Source: Leishmania mexicana MHOM/GT/2001/U1103 (Eukaryota > Euglenozoa > Kinetoplastea > Trypanosomatida > Trypanosomatidae). Taken from it: a stretch of 64,000 nt of DNA. The DNA is taken from the NCBI RefSeq assembly GCF_000234665.1, contig NC_018335.1, positions 1,157,954 through 1,221,953 on the forward strand, given 5' to 3'. Below are positions 29,216 to 39,912 of this stretch, piece by piece. The position numbers were made by a program, and so were the translations under genes. The notes under the pieces were generated by a model. The model searched no databases. It was not told the DNA's origin and saw nothing but the letters and a program-made list of their open reading frames with translations. The number at the start of each line of letters is the position of its first letter. Position 1 is the first letter of the stretch.

Positions 29216-31606
29216 TGGTTCTTACGTCTCGTTGCTACTCCCTCTCTCTCCATCTTGTGATCGCCTCCATCTCATGTGAGGGTTTGCAGTCCTTTCGCCC
29301 GCTTCTTCCCTTCTTCTCTTTTTTGTTTTTGCTTCGCCCATCGATCACCTCACCGAACGAGGTGTGTGTGTGTGAGGATGGTGGGTGGGGGAGCAAAGTG
29401 ATGGAGAGGCATGTGGAGTATCGAGCCATGGGGGGGGGACATAGACGGCACCGTGCCTGTCGCCTGCGCGTTCATGCAGCGGAAGAAAGGCCCTGTTCCT
29501 CATCACGGATGGCACACCACCGCTGATAGGTGCGCGTGTCTGTGTGTGGGTGTGTTTTACAACTTGTCGATCTCCTCCTGTTTTCCTCATTTTTTCTTTA
29601 CCCTTTTTCCGTTGCTCTTCTTTTTCTCCAGCGCCTATTCGTGTCTGACGTGGTTCTCTCTGTATGGCGGAAGACTTGGCTGCGTGTTTTTATATCTAAC
29701 TGTCTGTGGCGGCGTGCCCCCTGAGGTGTTTGTATCTGTGTACGTGTGTGCATAATGTGTGCATGTTGTTGTTTTCCCTTTTCGTTTTTGTGTGGAGGAG
29801 ATGGTGGCACGAAGAAGGAGTGAGCAGAGTCACAGCAGTGCCACAGGTTGGTGAGAGAACAAGGCTGTTGGAGGGGGTTCCAAGTGAGGGGTGGGGATGG
29901 GGCTGGGGTAGGTCTCTAAAGCAAAGGCAAAGTAGTCAAGCTCACATGAATGTAGGAGGTCTTCTCCATCACACGCCATCTCCCGCTCGACCTTGTGCCG
30001 GCTTCCTCTTTCCCGGCCTCCTCGCTTTCAGCGCCTGTGCGCACCTCTGGGAACTCTCTCGTTTTCTCTGTTCTCCTCTCGGACTGTCGTGCTTGTGCCG
30101 TTGGGGCTTCCTGCGTCCGTGCATGCTTGTGTGCTGCCCCCACATGTTTGCTGTGGGTTTGTGTGCATGCCCGAGCGAGATCACCTCGTGAGTCGGCACT
30201 GCCCCCCCCTTTTACTGTTCGCCTTGTGTATACGTGTCCAGTGGAGTCAAAGAGAAGAGGAGGAGAGCAACGCGAGAAAGATGGAGAGGGCCTGTCATGA
30301 CAGCGACACACACACACAATGTACAAGAGGCAGAGCGAGGGAGACCGACGCGACGGCTCGGAAGGTCTATCTCTCCTCTCCTTCTACATCTACACCTCTT
30401 TGAGCTGATCTCCACTGCTCAGCTCGCAATGTATGCGTATGTGTCCGGCTTGTGTCCGAGGTGCCTCAAGTCCTGCACTTTCTGCAGAGCATACCTGCTG
30501 CTTGTCAACAAAAAAAGGAAGGGTGGGTGCCTGCGGATGTGGGCTCTGCCTCTCGCTTCTCTCGCTTCTCTTGTGTGCCCTTTTCTATCTCCGGCCATCA
30601 ATCAATGTCCGTCAGCTTAATGATCAATGTACATTGGAGTAACGCAGAGAAAATCCAACAAACGTTGCAATCAGCAGCGGCAGCGAGGTAAAAGGGAGGA
30701 AGGGGGGACAAGGGTATACCGTCGCAAAGGCATTATCCCGGGCACTGTTGCCGTCCTCAAGCGATCGAAGGTGGCACCTTGCGTTCCTCCTCTCTTGACC
30801 TTGTCTTTTTCCTCACTGCATGGCTCTCAAACCGTACAATATCTGTTGTGGCGTGAGTGACCATGGAGGCGTTGCGAAATGGATAACGACACTACGCTGC
30901 GTGTACGAGGCTCCGTTTTCTACTCGACAGGTCTCGAAGATGGTGGGGTGTTGGTTGCCGTTGCCTGACGCCGGCAACGCGCACGTCTCAAAATACAATG
31001 AAAAGTTGTGCTTATCTCGGGTTTTTCACGGCGAAGCGCTACATCAGCGCCATCAGCACTCCGTGTGGCCCGCCAATCAACTCACTACACGGCATCCTTC
31101 GACGTGCAAATTCAGCATTTCACGCCGATCATCTCGCTTTACGTCCGCTGCTTCCCCCCAACTCTTCCTTTGTTTCCTTGCTTTGTCAGATTACTAGAGC
31201 TGTACACCGCACTTCGATTCCTCAGAGGGTTTGCCCTTCACGCGTGGTGATCACATGGGCACCTTAGATTAGAACGTACAGCTGCCAACTCCTTCTTCGC
31301 TCTCCCTGTACTGGCACAGAGGGGCGGTGTAACACAGCAAAGTATACCAAACACTCATCCACATACACGCAGTCGCACACGCGTTGACCTACGCACACGT
31401 GTGCGCGGACTATACGATTGGTCTCTCTTCTCCTTTCGCTTATCTCTCTCTCTGTAGTGGTGCCTTGCCGTATCTGTTTCCCTTCTCGCCTGCCCTTTTC
31501 CCTTTTAGTTTTCGTTTCACAGAGTCCGGGATTGAGCCCCCCTCAACCCCTTCGACACACGCAAATAGATAGAAAAATTTGCAGCAGGGGACGAGGGGAT
31601 CTGAAG
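29216..31606. other. Long intergenic region, probable UTRs
   Basis: This 2.4 kb stretch holds T-rich and C-rich tracts, a G run (29430-29437) and short TG repeats (about 29740-29765), but no gene I can support. Acceptors for the ROCO gene are likely at 31456-31457 or 31507-31508, each after a strong pyrimidine tract. Confidence 0.45.
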
Positions 31607-34600
31607 ATGTTCCATAGAAGCGACGACGGGTCTCTAGAGGCGTCTCCGGTGCACCCGACAGCGACAAGCGAAGCACCGATAACTCACCCTCCCCCACCGG
31701 GGCCCAACGTGGTGCAAGAAGTTCGCACTGCTTTCCCCATTCGCGATGGCGGCGCTGACAGCGGGCAAACCCCACTTCGCCGCGCCATCTCCGAAGAGGT
31801 TAGCGCGCCTTCACATGCGACAGCTGGCACTGGCAGCGATGCTGCTGAGTCACCCCCACCCAAGGCACCAACACGAGCAGAGGTAGTAGAGGCCAGGCCT
31901 GTGGTGTCGTCCACAGAGACTGCGGCACACGTTGACCCCTCAAAGGCCGTCGCCGCCGTTGTCGCGTCGGCTGTGATGGCGCCGGTAGTTGCGGGAAAGG
32001 AGGGAGCACACGCAGTCGTTCAGGGAAAGGTGCTTTACACCTCTGGAGAGCCCCGGGCCGCCAACGACCTCCCCATCACTCGCGGGCGAGTGGCGCCGGA
32101 TGTGTATGAATCTGCGCCTCCTGCCGCTGCGGTATCCGGGAACACCGCAGCAAAGAGGAACGCCGGGGCCAGCGGTGATGCGCCGCAGCTCTCGGATTTG
32201 CAGGAGTCTCTCCGTCAGATGCGTGAGGAGACAAAGGGTCGAAGTCTGATGGCTCGCTATGTGCTGCAGAACGCAGTTCGTGACGTGGCACACAGCTCGT
32301 CGTTCTCAGTGACAGCGGCCACCGCAGAGTCTCTGCACCCGCGCGGGATAATGAAACTGGTGCAGGGTGTGCCCCGACTTCGCTTCCGCAACCAGCAGGT
32401 GCATCGCCGCAAAATCATCCTGCTAGGCTACCAGGAGGTGGGGAAGACGTCGTTGCGCAAGTGCTTTGAGTCTGAGCCGTTCTTCTTCAAGAGTCTGCCA
32501 GAGGTGCGCACGACCAGCGGCGTCGAGGTACAGGAGAAGTCCATGGCGATCGATGGCGACTTCGTTCACTTAATCCTCTCCGACTTCGCGGGGCAGGAGT
32601 CGTACCACTCGCACACGTATTTCCTAACGGAGCGCTCCATCTTTGTCCTGGTCTGGAAGCTCTCGGCCGTGGAGCAGGACTTCCAGAGCAGCGGTATCAA
32701 CGTGCGCGAGGAGGAGCGGCTGCAGCGGTGGATTGTGGAGGTGTTCGCCAAGTACCCACACGCCCGCATCGTGCTGGTGGCCACCCACCTCGATGAGCTT
32801 CGCGTGCAGGGGCAGCGGAGTGTCGAGATGATCCTCAACAAGGTCGAGGGAAAGCTCCGCTCGTTTATTGATGACCTTATCGCTGCCTCTAACACGACGG
32901 CGGCGCCGACGACGCTGGGGGCGCCGGCACTGGCCTCTTCATCCACGGCAGTCGGAGGTGCTCCTTCATCCTCAAGAGGTCAGATCTCATCGCACCTCGC
33001 GCAGCCGCGTTACGCGCGCCGAGTCATTGTCGGCAACTTCGCCGTGTCGTGCAAGACGCGCCTCATGATCGCCGCTGGAAACGCGCTGCGGCACCTCTCT
33101 GGAGCGAAGATCAGTGGGCTGCTGAAGTATCTTGGGGCGTTGGTGAAGGAGGACTGCTTCGCAGACCGCGAGTACCCCGCGGCAGTGGTGCCCGGACGCC
33201 ACTCCAAGCTGATAGAGAACCTTGAGGATGTAAAACGACGCCATCCGGTTAAGCTACTGATGCGCTTGAGCGAGTTTGTGCAGATGGCGGTGAACGTCGG
33301 CATCGAGTCGGAGGAGGAGCTGCTGCAGGTCGCGCGCCTCATGCACGGCTGGGACATGATCTACCTTTTCAACCAGTACTCCATTGAGGCCAACTCCCTC
33401 ATCGTTCTCTATCCTCGCTGGCTAAACCGCATGGCTGCCTCGCTCTTTTCCTATGCTCACCTCCTGCGCACCCCACTGCACATGCGCAGCATGATTGGCG
33501 GCCTCGAGTACCTGGTGAGCAATGCTGAGATGGCGGACATGTGCTTGATGCGGAAGGGCTACTTGCGATGGCCGCTGGCGCGTGTACTCTTCCACAAACC
33601 CCTCTCTGACTTCCTGCGGCGCCCTCCAGACGACGCGGATGTAGCCATGTGCCTGGAGCTGCTGGAGGCGATGCTGCTCGTTTATCCAGTGGAGGTGGAG
33701 TCCGACGAATTCGAGGTGCTGGCGGAGGAGGTGCCTGTGGACCCTAGTGTTGGTCGCCCGTTAATCAAGTCGCAGAAAATCACCCGCTACTACGTCCCCT
33801 CGCTCGCACCACTCGAGACACCGCAGACACTGAAGAAGCTGGCACCCGTTTTGTTTCACCGCGGCGTTCGGGTGCGGCTGGAGTTCAACCTCCTTCCTGA
33901 CGAGCTCTGGTGGCGGTTTCAGTGCAAGATGTACCGCTTCATCAAGCCAGTCACTGTTTACCAACCTGCGGTGGGTGGGATGGACGATGAGGACTTGTTG
34001 CTGAACGGCTTCCGCCTGCGGGAGGCGGACGAGGAGCACAACCGATGGCGAGACTCGCTGTGGCTCATGGGGCGTGGCTGCCGGGTGCTGGTGTACCGTG
34101 ATGGAGCGAACGCGGTGTCGGTGCTGTCTGCAGAGAACACGCCGCGTGGGTCGGAGGAGGTGCTGCAGGCGGTGGAGGACGCATTGGCGGGGGTTCTTCA
34201 AGAGTACAAAGGTGTGCAGCGCCGCACGTTTGTGTCCTGCCCCAACCAGGACTGCGGAGGCTGGCTCGAGGCGGACGTCGTTGCGTCCAGTGTCAGCATC
34301 ACGTGCCCCACCTGCAAGCAGACGTTTGAGAGCAAGCAGGTCGTTTCCTCTGGGGTAGGGCCGCTCGGCGCGCCGCGCTTCTCGCAGACTCTCCTCGTCG
34401 AAGCTGGTGAGCTTCTCGCCTTCTGCCTTTCGCACCGGTCTTGCCTCCACATGTGCCGCTACCTGGGTATCCCATACAAGGGGCCCTCCCCGGCCCGCGA
34501 GGAGTCTGTGGAGGGTGAGCCAGACTCTGAGAGTGTCAGCCACCAGACAGAGGCCCTGGGAACCCATGTCGAGTACTTGCGCGCGCTGGACAAGGTGGTG

Positions 34601-34696
34601 CAGGCGGTGCTGTTCCGCTCGTGGATGCAGCGCACCGAGGAGCAGGAGCGCCGCCGTCGCATGCTGGAGGACGAGCCGAGTCCAGCGTTTTTTTGA
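31607..34696 (+). CDS. ROCO-type (Roc-COR) GTPase with C-terminal zinc ribbon, 1029 aa
   Basis: Roc-COR proteins are large GTPases related to LRRK2. The first 240 residues are low-complexity. A Roc domain follows with P-loop GYQEVGKTS (274-282), a G3 of DFAGQE (326-331) and the Roc-typical G4 THLDE (393-397). A Ser/Thr/Ala-rich insert (about 425-460) interrupts the end of Roc. Residues 545-860 have the features of a COR domain: helices around LSEFVQMAVNVGI, YPRWLNRMAASLF at 602-614 and a winged-helix-like part. After it, CPNQDC and CPTC (C878, C883, C900, C903) form a four-cysteine zinc ribbon. No leucine-rich repeats or kinase domain are present, unlike LRRK and most slime-mould ROCO proteins. 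The ATG at 31607 is the first in frame. The COR call rests on general pattern and order and is less certain than Roc. Confidence 0.8.
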   Translation: MFHRSDDGSLEASPVHPTATSEAPITHPPPPGPNVVQEVRTAFPIRDGGADSGQTPLRRAISEEVSAPSHATAGTGSDAAESPPPKAPTRAEVVEARPVVSSTETAAHVDPSKAVAAVVASAVMAPVVAGKEGAHAVVQGKVLYTSGEPRAANDLPITRGRVAPDVYESAPPAAAVSGNTAAKRNAGASGDAPQLSDLQESLRQMREETKGRSLMARYVLQNAVRDVAHSSSFSVTAATAESLHPRGIMKLVQGVPRLRFRNQQVHRRKIILLGYQEVGKTSLRKCFESEPFFFKSLPEVRTTSGVEVQEKSMAIDGDFVHLILSDFAGQESYHSHTYFLTERSIFVLVWKLSAVEQDFQSSGINVREEERLQRWIVEVFAKYPHARIVLVATHLDELRVQGQRSVEMILNKVEGKLRSFIDDLIAASNTTAAPTTLGAPALASSSTAVGGAPSSSRGQISSHLAQPRYARRVIVGNFAVSCKTRLMIAAGNALRHLSGAKISGLLKYLGALVKEDCFADREYPAAVVPGRHSKLIENLEDVKRRHPVKLLMRLSEFVQMAVNVGIESEEELLQVARLMHGWDMIYLFNQYSIEANSLIVLYPRWLNRMAASLFSYAHLLRTPLHMRSMIGGLEYLVSNAEMADMCLMRKGYLRWPLARVLFHKPLSDFLRRPPDDADVAMCLELLEAMLLVYPVEVESDEFEVLAEEVPVDPSVGRPLIKSQKITRYYVPSLAPLETPQTLKKLAPVLFHRGVRVRLEFNLLPDELWWRFQCKMYRFIKPVTVYQPAVGGMDDEDLLLNGFRLREADEEHNRWRDSLWLMGRGCRVLVYRDGANAVSVLSAENTPRGSEEVLQAVEDALAGVLQEYKGVQRRTFVSCPNQDCGGWLEADVVASSVSITCPTCKQTFESKQVVSSGVGPLGAPRFSQTLLVEAGELLAFCLSHRSCLHMCRYLGIPYKGPSPAREESVEGEPDSESVSHQTEALGTHVEYLRALDKVVQAVLFRSWMQRTEEQERRRRMLEDEPSPAFF

Positions 34697-35840
34697 ACAC
34701 TGTCAACCCCCTTGCACAAGAGAGAAGGCGCGCCTTCTTGTTGAGCAAGCCCGCACATGGAGACCGGCGCCACAACGAAGATATGGCAGTGGGAGCGTCG
34801 CGCAGCTCTATGCGAGGAGCAGGCAGCAAGTGAGACTGCACCCCGCTTGTGCTCCGTGAGTGCGCGCCTTCCTACTCCACACGACGCCGTTTGGAAATTT
34901 CATGTTGGCAGTCGACGACCTTTATTTATTTATTGTTGCGCTTCTGCTTGAAAGGCGGGCTGAGGGGCACCGTCTCTCCTTCACGTTTTGCAGAGCCATC
35001 TGTTCCTCTTTTGGCCCGACTCACCTACACGCGCATTGGAGTGCCGGTGTGTGATTCATGTGTGTATGTGGTGCCTGTGTGTGTGTCTCCTCAAAAGGGA
35101 GCGGCGCGGCGTTTTCGTTTTGCTTTCTCTCACTCCTTTTCTGCCTTGCATCCTGTCCTCTTTCCCTCTCTGTTTGCGTATCCGCCTCGCCTCCTCTCAG
35201 CAGCAAAATACGTGCGTAGGTGTGCGTGCTTCACTCAGAGTGACACACACACACACACAAACACACAGTGAAGGCGGTCACACGCTTCCATATGGATCGG
35301 GCTGTACGCTGATTGGCCCACGTGGCTGCGCATGGATTCAATGATCCTACAGTGGGCGGGCTCGAGGTGGCCTCGGTTGTGTGTATGGTGGATGCGAACG
35401 AGTTGGAACGGGGGACTCAACTTTGTACGCACGACTGCCTACTACCTCATCATGAAGACCTCTGGACTGTTCAGAGCCGTTTCCTCTCTCTTTACCTCAC
35501 TCTTTGTGGCAGTGCTCGCCTCTCTGTCCACACACGCCCGTGCATCTTCGACCCCCTCCCCCCACTCCCCTCTCCCCGCTCCCCTTCCCCACGCTCACCC
35601 CAACGCACCAAGCAATGGAGTTTACGGTCTCTCTTCTTTTGCTCTTTGTCTTCTCGCTCCGCGATTGACATGTGCCGAGCCGGTGTACTAGTCCACCCCC
35701 CCTCTCCACACACACGCACACGTGTATACCCTCCCTCTCCCTCTCTCACCTCTCTCGCTATTGGCGTAGTTCTGCGGGGGTTGTCCGCTACGTCTGTGCC
35801 GCTGCGTCGAGTCCTTTTACACTTGGCAACGTCTGATAAG

Positions 35841-36020
35841 CACACACGCACACGCACACGCACACACACACACACACGCATACATACATACATACATACA
35901 CAGCACATTCAAGCACACCTACATACACGCCTCGCAAAGCTCATCCACAGTATTCGTAGATCGACAAATCCACTCACCCCACAAGTGTGTGTTTGTGTGT
36001 GTGTGCGTGTGCGTGTGTGC
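35841..36020. repeat. CA/CATA repeat followed by opposing TG repeat
   Basis: CACACG/CACA units run from 35841 to 35880, CATA units from 35880 to 35900, and after 80 bp of unique sequence a TG-rich run covers 35984-36020. The two arms are complementary in sense and could pair in RNA. Confidence 0.7.
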
Positions 36021-36114
36021 TCCTTGCCTTCATCGTTTCCGTTTTGTCACCCCCGAAACACTACTTACACCATCACGACTACTCCCAGCTCACAAGCGAA
36101 ACCTCCTCCCCCTC

Positions 36115-36120
<6 letters not shown>

Positions 36121-36150
<30 letters not shown>
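36121..36150. repeat. CA dinucleotide microsatellite
   Basis: About fifteen uninterrupted AC units lie between the stop of the ROCO gene and the acceptor of the next gene. Similar microsatellites occur in most spacers of this window. Confidence 0.9.
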
Positions 36151-36152
<2 letters not shown>

Positions 36153-36619
36153 ACGCACGTACACATACAGGCATCCGTTGTTTCGCGGTGTGCTGGCTGT
36201 TTGTCTTTTTCCCCCTTTTTTCCCTGCCCCACTCTGCTGACTGCGCGCCGCGCCGTTTTTTATCGCTCGTTCTGCGCATTCATTTGTTTGTGCCTCGGGT
36301 CCTTCTCTCTCTCTGTGCGCACTGCCCCGGATCGTGAGCTTTTTGGGTGTGGATACGTGTGCTTCCTCTGCTGCTTCTGCTTGCTCCCCGTCTCTTCCTC
36401 CGCTGCCGCTCGTTGCATCCTCCAGTCGCACGTCCCACGGTGCTTCGGCGAGATCCGGCTCTCTTCTCTTTTGAGAAGTGGTTTGTACTCTCTCGTCTCG
36501 GGGAGGATCTCGGTGTGCGGCACTGCACGAGTGAAGAACCGCTGCACTCGTACAGTCTTTGTTGTTGCCTCTCTATCCTTTCCCGCCGCTTTTCCCTTTT
36601 CCGTTTGTGCGCGGAGTTC

Positions 36620-36634
36620 ATGATCGGCGAGTGA
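36620..36634 (+). promoter_or_regulatory. Four-codon upstream ORF overlapping the next start (TGATG)
   Basis: Just after the likely acceptor AG (36615-36616) an ATG at 36620 opens a four-codon frame, MIGE, whose TGA stop shares its A with the ATG of the 1092-aa gene at 36634. Such an overlap can couple termination with re-initiation. Whether ribosomes use it depends on where the spliced leader is added. Confidence 0.45.
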
Positions 36635-39600
36635 TGAGACAGCGCACGGTATCGCGGTCCCGCGCGCGCAGTCAGATCGGCATCTCTGCGGCAGAGGAGG
36701 ATGATCTGCGGGTGGGCTTGCAGCGGTTTCTGGACAAGCTACGCCAGCACCAGCCTCTCTTCACCGAGGAGGATGTGACGGTCATTTCCTTCCCCCCAGA
36801 GGGCAGCAGTAGCAGCTGTGTCGGTGGCGGCTCACCTCACTCGTCCGCTGCCACGTCGCCGCGGCACTCGCCGTCTCGCGCCGACAACGAGGAGGCGACG
36901 CTGGATGGGACCCTCAAGGGCGGCAGCTCCTCTCTGTCGATGGCCAAGAGCAGAAAGGTCCCTGCCGCGTCTTCCACCACAACAGGTTCACCGACCTTCG
37001 CCTCTGCCAGCATCATCGACCTAGACGTGCCACTCTCTGCGCCTCTGTTTCTCACAGCCGTGAACATCTTCGAGGCAAAGTTGCTCTCAAAGAGCAAGCG
37101 GGTGTCCACCGACGCGCTCAAACTTGTCCGACAAGCCTACGCACTCGTGTGGAGAGATCCAGGCTACCTGGCGACGCACATGAACGGAGATCCATACTTG
37201 GCAGGCGCTAGCAGCACTGGCTCCTCCACACCACCACCAGAAGGTTGGAGCCGCAGACCCGGCTCCGTGCCTCTAGCCAGCTCTCACAGTAAGCCCCACT
37301 TGACGTGCCAAGCCCTGTTCTCAGCCTCCGCGCCTGCGCCGACACAGCGACCGGACAGGCGGCTGGCGCTGCAGCTGGACGAGTGCATTCGAACGCTGCT
37401 CGTGTACGCGAATACGTCGGTGAACCTTTGCCAGAGCGTCTCCACGAACTCGCGTACACTTCTACTGCTCGCCTTTGTTACCTGCGCTGCGCGGCGCCTG
37501 GAGGAGGAGGATGACGTGCCGTACGGTGACGGCCCAGGCTCAGCCGCGGACATCGTAGTCGGTAACCGAAACCTGCACGCCGAGATGAAAAAACTGGAGA
37601 GCTTGTGGCGCAGCTGCGGCATCGAAGGACGCGTCGCAGACTACCTGCGCGAATGCTACTTGGTCGAGTTCCTGTTAGATGCTGCGCTGCCCCCGGCGGT
37701 GTGCTCGGCGCGCTACGACGGCCTGCAGATGGCTGTGTACGAGAAGAAGCAGCGTATCATTGCGGATGTTGTGGCGAGCCGCTCTGGGTTCGCGAACATG
37801 ATGCGAATGGCACCGCTACGAGGCTTGTGCGGTCTGGCTAACATGTCCGCCTTTGGAAGCTCGAAGTTGCGGGCGAGGCTACTGGACAAGATGGCGTCAG
37901 AGGGGGTTGTGGAGCGGCTGGCGGCAGAAATGGCTGCAGCGATGGAAGCTGTTCTCGCGCCCGACACCGCCACCGCGACACCGGCACACAGCTCTACAAA
38001 GCGGCCGCGCCAGAGCGTAGTGTACGGCGGCTCACCTGTGCACCAGCGATCTCGCGCCGGCGCGTCCAGGTCGGCGAGTCGTCGAGGATCGCTCGATTCT
38101 GTCTCGCCTGCCGGCAAGGAGCGCCGCGCGATGACGATCGCGAGGGCTTCTACATCCTTGGAGCGACTGTTGGACAGCGACCCTACCCCGGTGGAGCGCA
38201 TTGGTCAGTGCGTCGATATATTGATGCTGCTCACATGCCCGGATTTGCGGCCGCCAGAGGGCGGAGAAGAGTCCCCGTCTCGCTCGTCGACTTCGTCTGC
38301 GTCGGGGGTAGTGCGTTCCACCACGTGGGCCTCCCGTGATGCTGCGCTGCATGAGATATGTTTGTATCTCTTGGCTATCTGCTTCGTCTCCAAGACCCAT
38401 GCGCGGTACGCGGAGTTGTCGTCGTTGCAGCTCTACGCGGCGGATTGCATGCTGCAGTGCGCAGCATACAGCGGCGCCTTTTACGCCATGGTGGTGCACG
38501 CCATGGATGTGCTAATTGATATGATGGAGTCTATGTCTGCCGCTCCAGTCCCCAGCGGCCAAAGGACGCCGCCCTCGTCGCGAAGAGTGTCGTGCTCTCG
38601 CCTCGTGTCGCCTCAAAAGAGTGTGAGAAAGGATGCCGCGGAGGGAGACCAGCTTGACAACGAACGCGGCCGTCGCGTGCTGCAGCAGCTCCTACCCGGA
38701 GATGAAGCCGGTCTGCTGCCGTTGCTAACCAATTTGCTGCAATACACGATTCACGCCCAGGCAAATGCCAAGTCGATACGGCGCTGGTTCGGCTTCCTAG
38801 CGGATCGGTTGCTGCCGGAGGTCTTCGAGGCTCCACAGCTCACGACTGGGCGGCGCAGCAGTGCTGCATGGGGACGTCAGCAGCAACAGGAGCAGCGGCA
38901 GCGCTCGCAAGCGGACAGCCGAGCTTCCCGGCTGCCTGGGGCACTGGGAAGCGGTTCAGCAGCTGCCGGGGATGGTGCCTTCGATGTGCCGGTACTCGCT
39001 CGAGATCTAACGCGAGCGGAGGTGGTGGCGGCTGCCCCGTACTTCTGCTTTGCGCGGCGGGCTGTGGAAGAGACGAGCTGGCGTGATGGAACGGAGTCGC
39101 TCTTTGCCAAAGTGGTGCTCTTGGCCTTCCACGTCATTGTGACACAGGGGCACCGGTGCAATCTGCTGTTTGGGCAGGCGTGCGCCTGCTACGACGTCGT
39201 GGCCCCTGTCCTGCTTCTGCGGTCCTCGCAGAGCGACAACGGCGCCAGCCCCGGAAGCCGATCGCCGCGCGGCAGCCGGCGTTCGTCCCAGAGCAGCACG
39301 AGCGCCACGTATCGGCGCAGCACCCTCCTTATGCATCTAAGGGAGGAGGAGAGGGCATCGATGCAGGGACATTGGCACTCCAACGAGGAGGGAAGCGAGG
39401 ACGGTGGTGTGGCGGGGTCGGAGGAGAGAGAAACCAAGGGGGCGGACGAGGAGAAGGAGGTGTTCATTGGCTCGACTATCAGGCGGCGGTCGCTGTCCAC
39501 TCGCCAGCGTCAGCGCGGGAGCCCGGTGAAAGGGAACGCTGTTTCGGCTGAGCGACATTCGCTGGCGACAAAGGCTGGCGAGGACGATCAGGGCCTTTCT

Positions 39601-39912
39601 CCCTTCATACGGAGCCCCAGCCGCTCCCTCGTCTTCTACGAGGCTTGCTCACCGAGCGACACTGAGGCGAACAGCGACAGCTCTCTGGGCAGCAGAGGTA
39701 GCCACCGGCGACGGAGTTCTGACGGCGGGAGAAGTCTCGGGGGTGCATTAGACGAGGCAGCCTTCGCCACACCCACCGCAAGCTTCACCTTGGCAGAGTC
39801 CCCGGAGGCAGTGACGCACTCCTGGACTGGCCGCTTGTCGCTGCGCTCCTTGCTCTCCTCGATCGGCGGCCACAGCGAAGCGCCGCTGCTGGACACGAAA
39901 AAGCGCACATAG
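36634..39912 (+). CDS. Hypothetical large protein, 1092 aa
   Basis: No family is recognised. The N-terminus (MRQRTVSRSRARSQ) is basic and is followed by an acidic segment. Serine-rich low-complexity linkers at about 65-140, 480-500, 540-570 and 860-930 separate more ordered, leucine-rich helical parts. The best ordered parts lie at about 145-200, 270-460 and 570-800 (for example VEFLLDAALPPAVC and LLPLLTNLLQYTIHAQA), which could be armadillo-like helices, but no clear repeat was found. No membrane segment or signal peptide is seen. The start at 36634 is chosen because the frame upstream lies in the pyrimidine tract. The strong GC3 bias and the long open frame argue for a genuine gene. The architecture is typical of kinetoplastid-specific proteins with disordered linkers. 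Confidence 0.8.
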   Translation: MRQRTVSRSRARSQIGISAAEEDDLRVGLQRFLDKLRQHQPLFTEEDVTVISFPPEGSSSSCVGGGSPHSSAATSPRHSPSRADNEEATLDGTLKGGSSSLSMAKSRKVPAASSTTTGSPTFASASIIDLDVPLSAPLFLTAVNIFEAKLLSKSKRVSTDALKLVRQAYALVWRDPGYLATHMNGDPYLAGASSTGSSTPPPEGWSRRPGSVPLASSHSKPHLTCQALFSASAPAPTQRPDRRLALQLDECIRTLLVYANTSVNLCQSVSTNSRTLLLLAFVTCAARRLEEEDDVPYGDGPGSAADIVVGNRNLHAEMKKLESLWRSCGIEGRVADYLRECYLVEFLLDAALPPAVCSARYDGLQMAVYEKKQRIIADVVASRSGFANMMRMAPLRGLCGLANMSAFGSSKLRARLLDKMASEGVVERLAAEMAAAMEAVLAPDTATATPAHSSTKRPRQSVVYGGSPVHQRSRAGASRSASRRGSLDSVSPAGKERRAMTIARASTSLERLLDSDPTPVERIGQCVDILMLLTCPDLRPPEGGEESPSRSSTSSASGVVRSTTWASRDAALHEICLYLLAICFVSKTHARYAELSSLQLYAADCMLQCAAYSGAFYAMVVHAMDVLIDMMESMSAAPVPSGQRTPPSSRRVSCSRLVSPQKSVRKDAAEGDQLDNERGRRVLQQLLPGDEAGLLPLLTNLLQYTIHAQANAKSIRRWFGFLADRLLPEVFEAPQLTTGRRSSAAWGRQQQQEQRQRSQADSRASRLPGALGSGSAAAGDGAFDVPVLARDLTRAEVVAAAPYFCFARRAVEETSWRDGTESLFAKVVLLAFHVIVTQGHRCNLLFGQACACYDVVAPVLLLRSSQSDNGASPGSRSPRGSRRSSQSSTSATYRRSTLLMHLREEERASMQGHWHSNEEGSEDGGVAGSEERETKGADEEKEVFIGSTIRRRSLSTRQRQRGSPVKGNAVSAERHSLATKAGEDDQGLSPFIRSPSRSLVFYEACSPSDTEANSDSSLGSRGSHRRRSSDGGRSLGGALDEAAFATPTASFTLAESPEAVTHSWTGRLSLRSLLSSIGGHSEAPLLDTKKRT

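Larger units (their letters stand above)
34697..36633. other. Intergenic region with CA/TG microsatellites
   Basis: The 1.9 kb spacer holds a CA/CATA repeat at 35841-35902, a TG-rich repeat at 35984-36020 and an uninterrupted CA repeat at 36121-36150. A pyrimidine tract (about 36550-36606) with AG at 36615-36616 is the probable acceptor of the next gene. A 436-codon frame across this region is repeat-driven and was rejected. Confidence 0.5.

Noticed and set aside
35313..36623. 436-codon frame on the plus strand
   Set aside because: It reads through CA/TG repeats and pyrimidine tracts, giving Thr-His and Cys-Val runs, and has no ATG start at its beginning.
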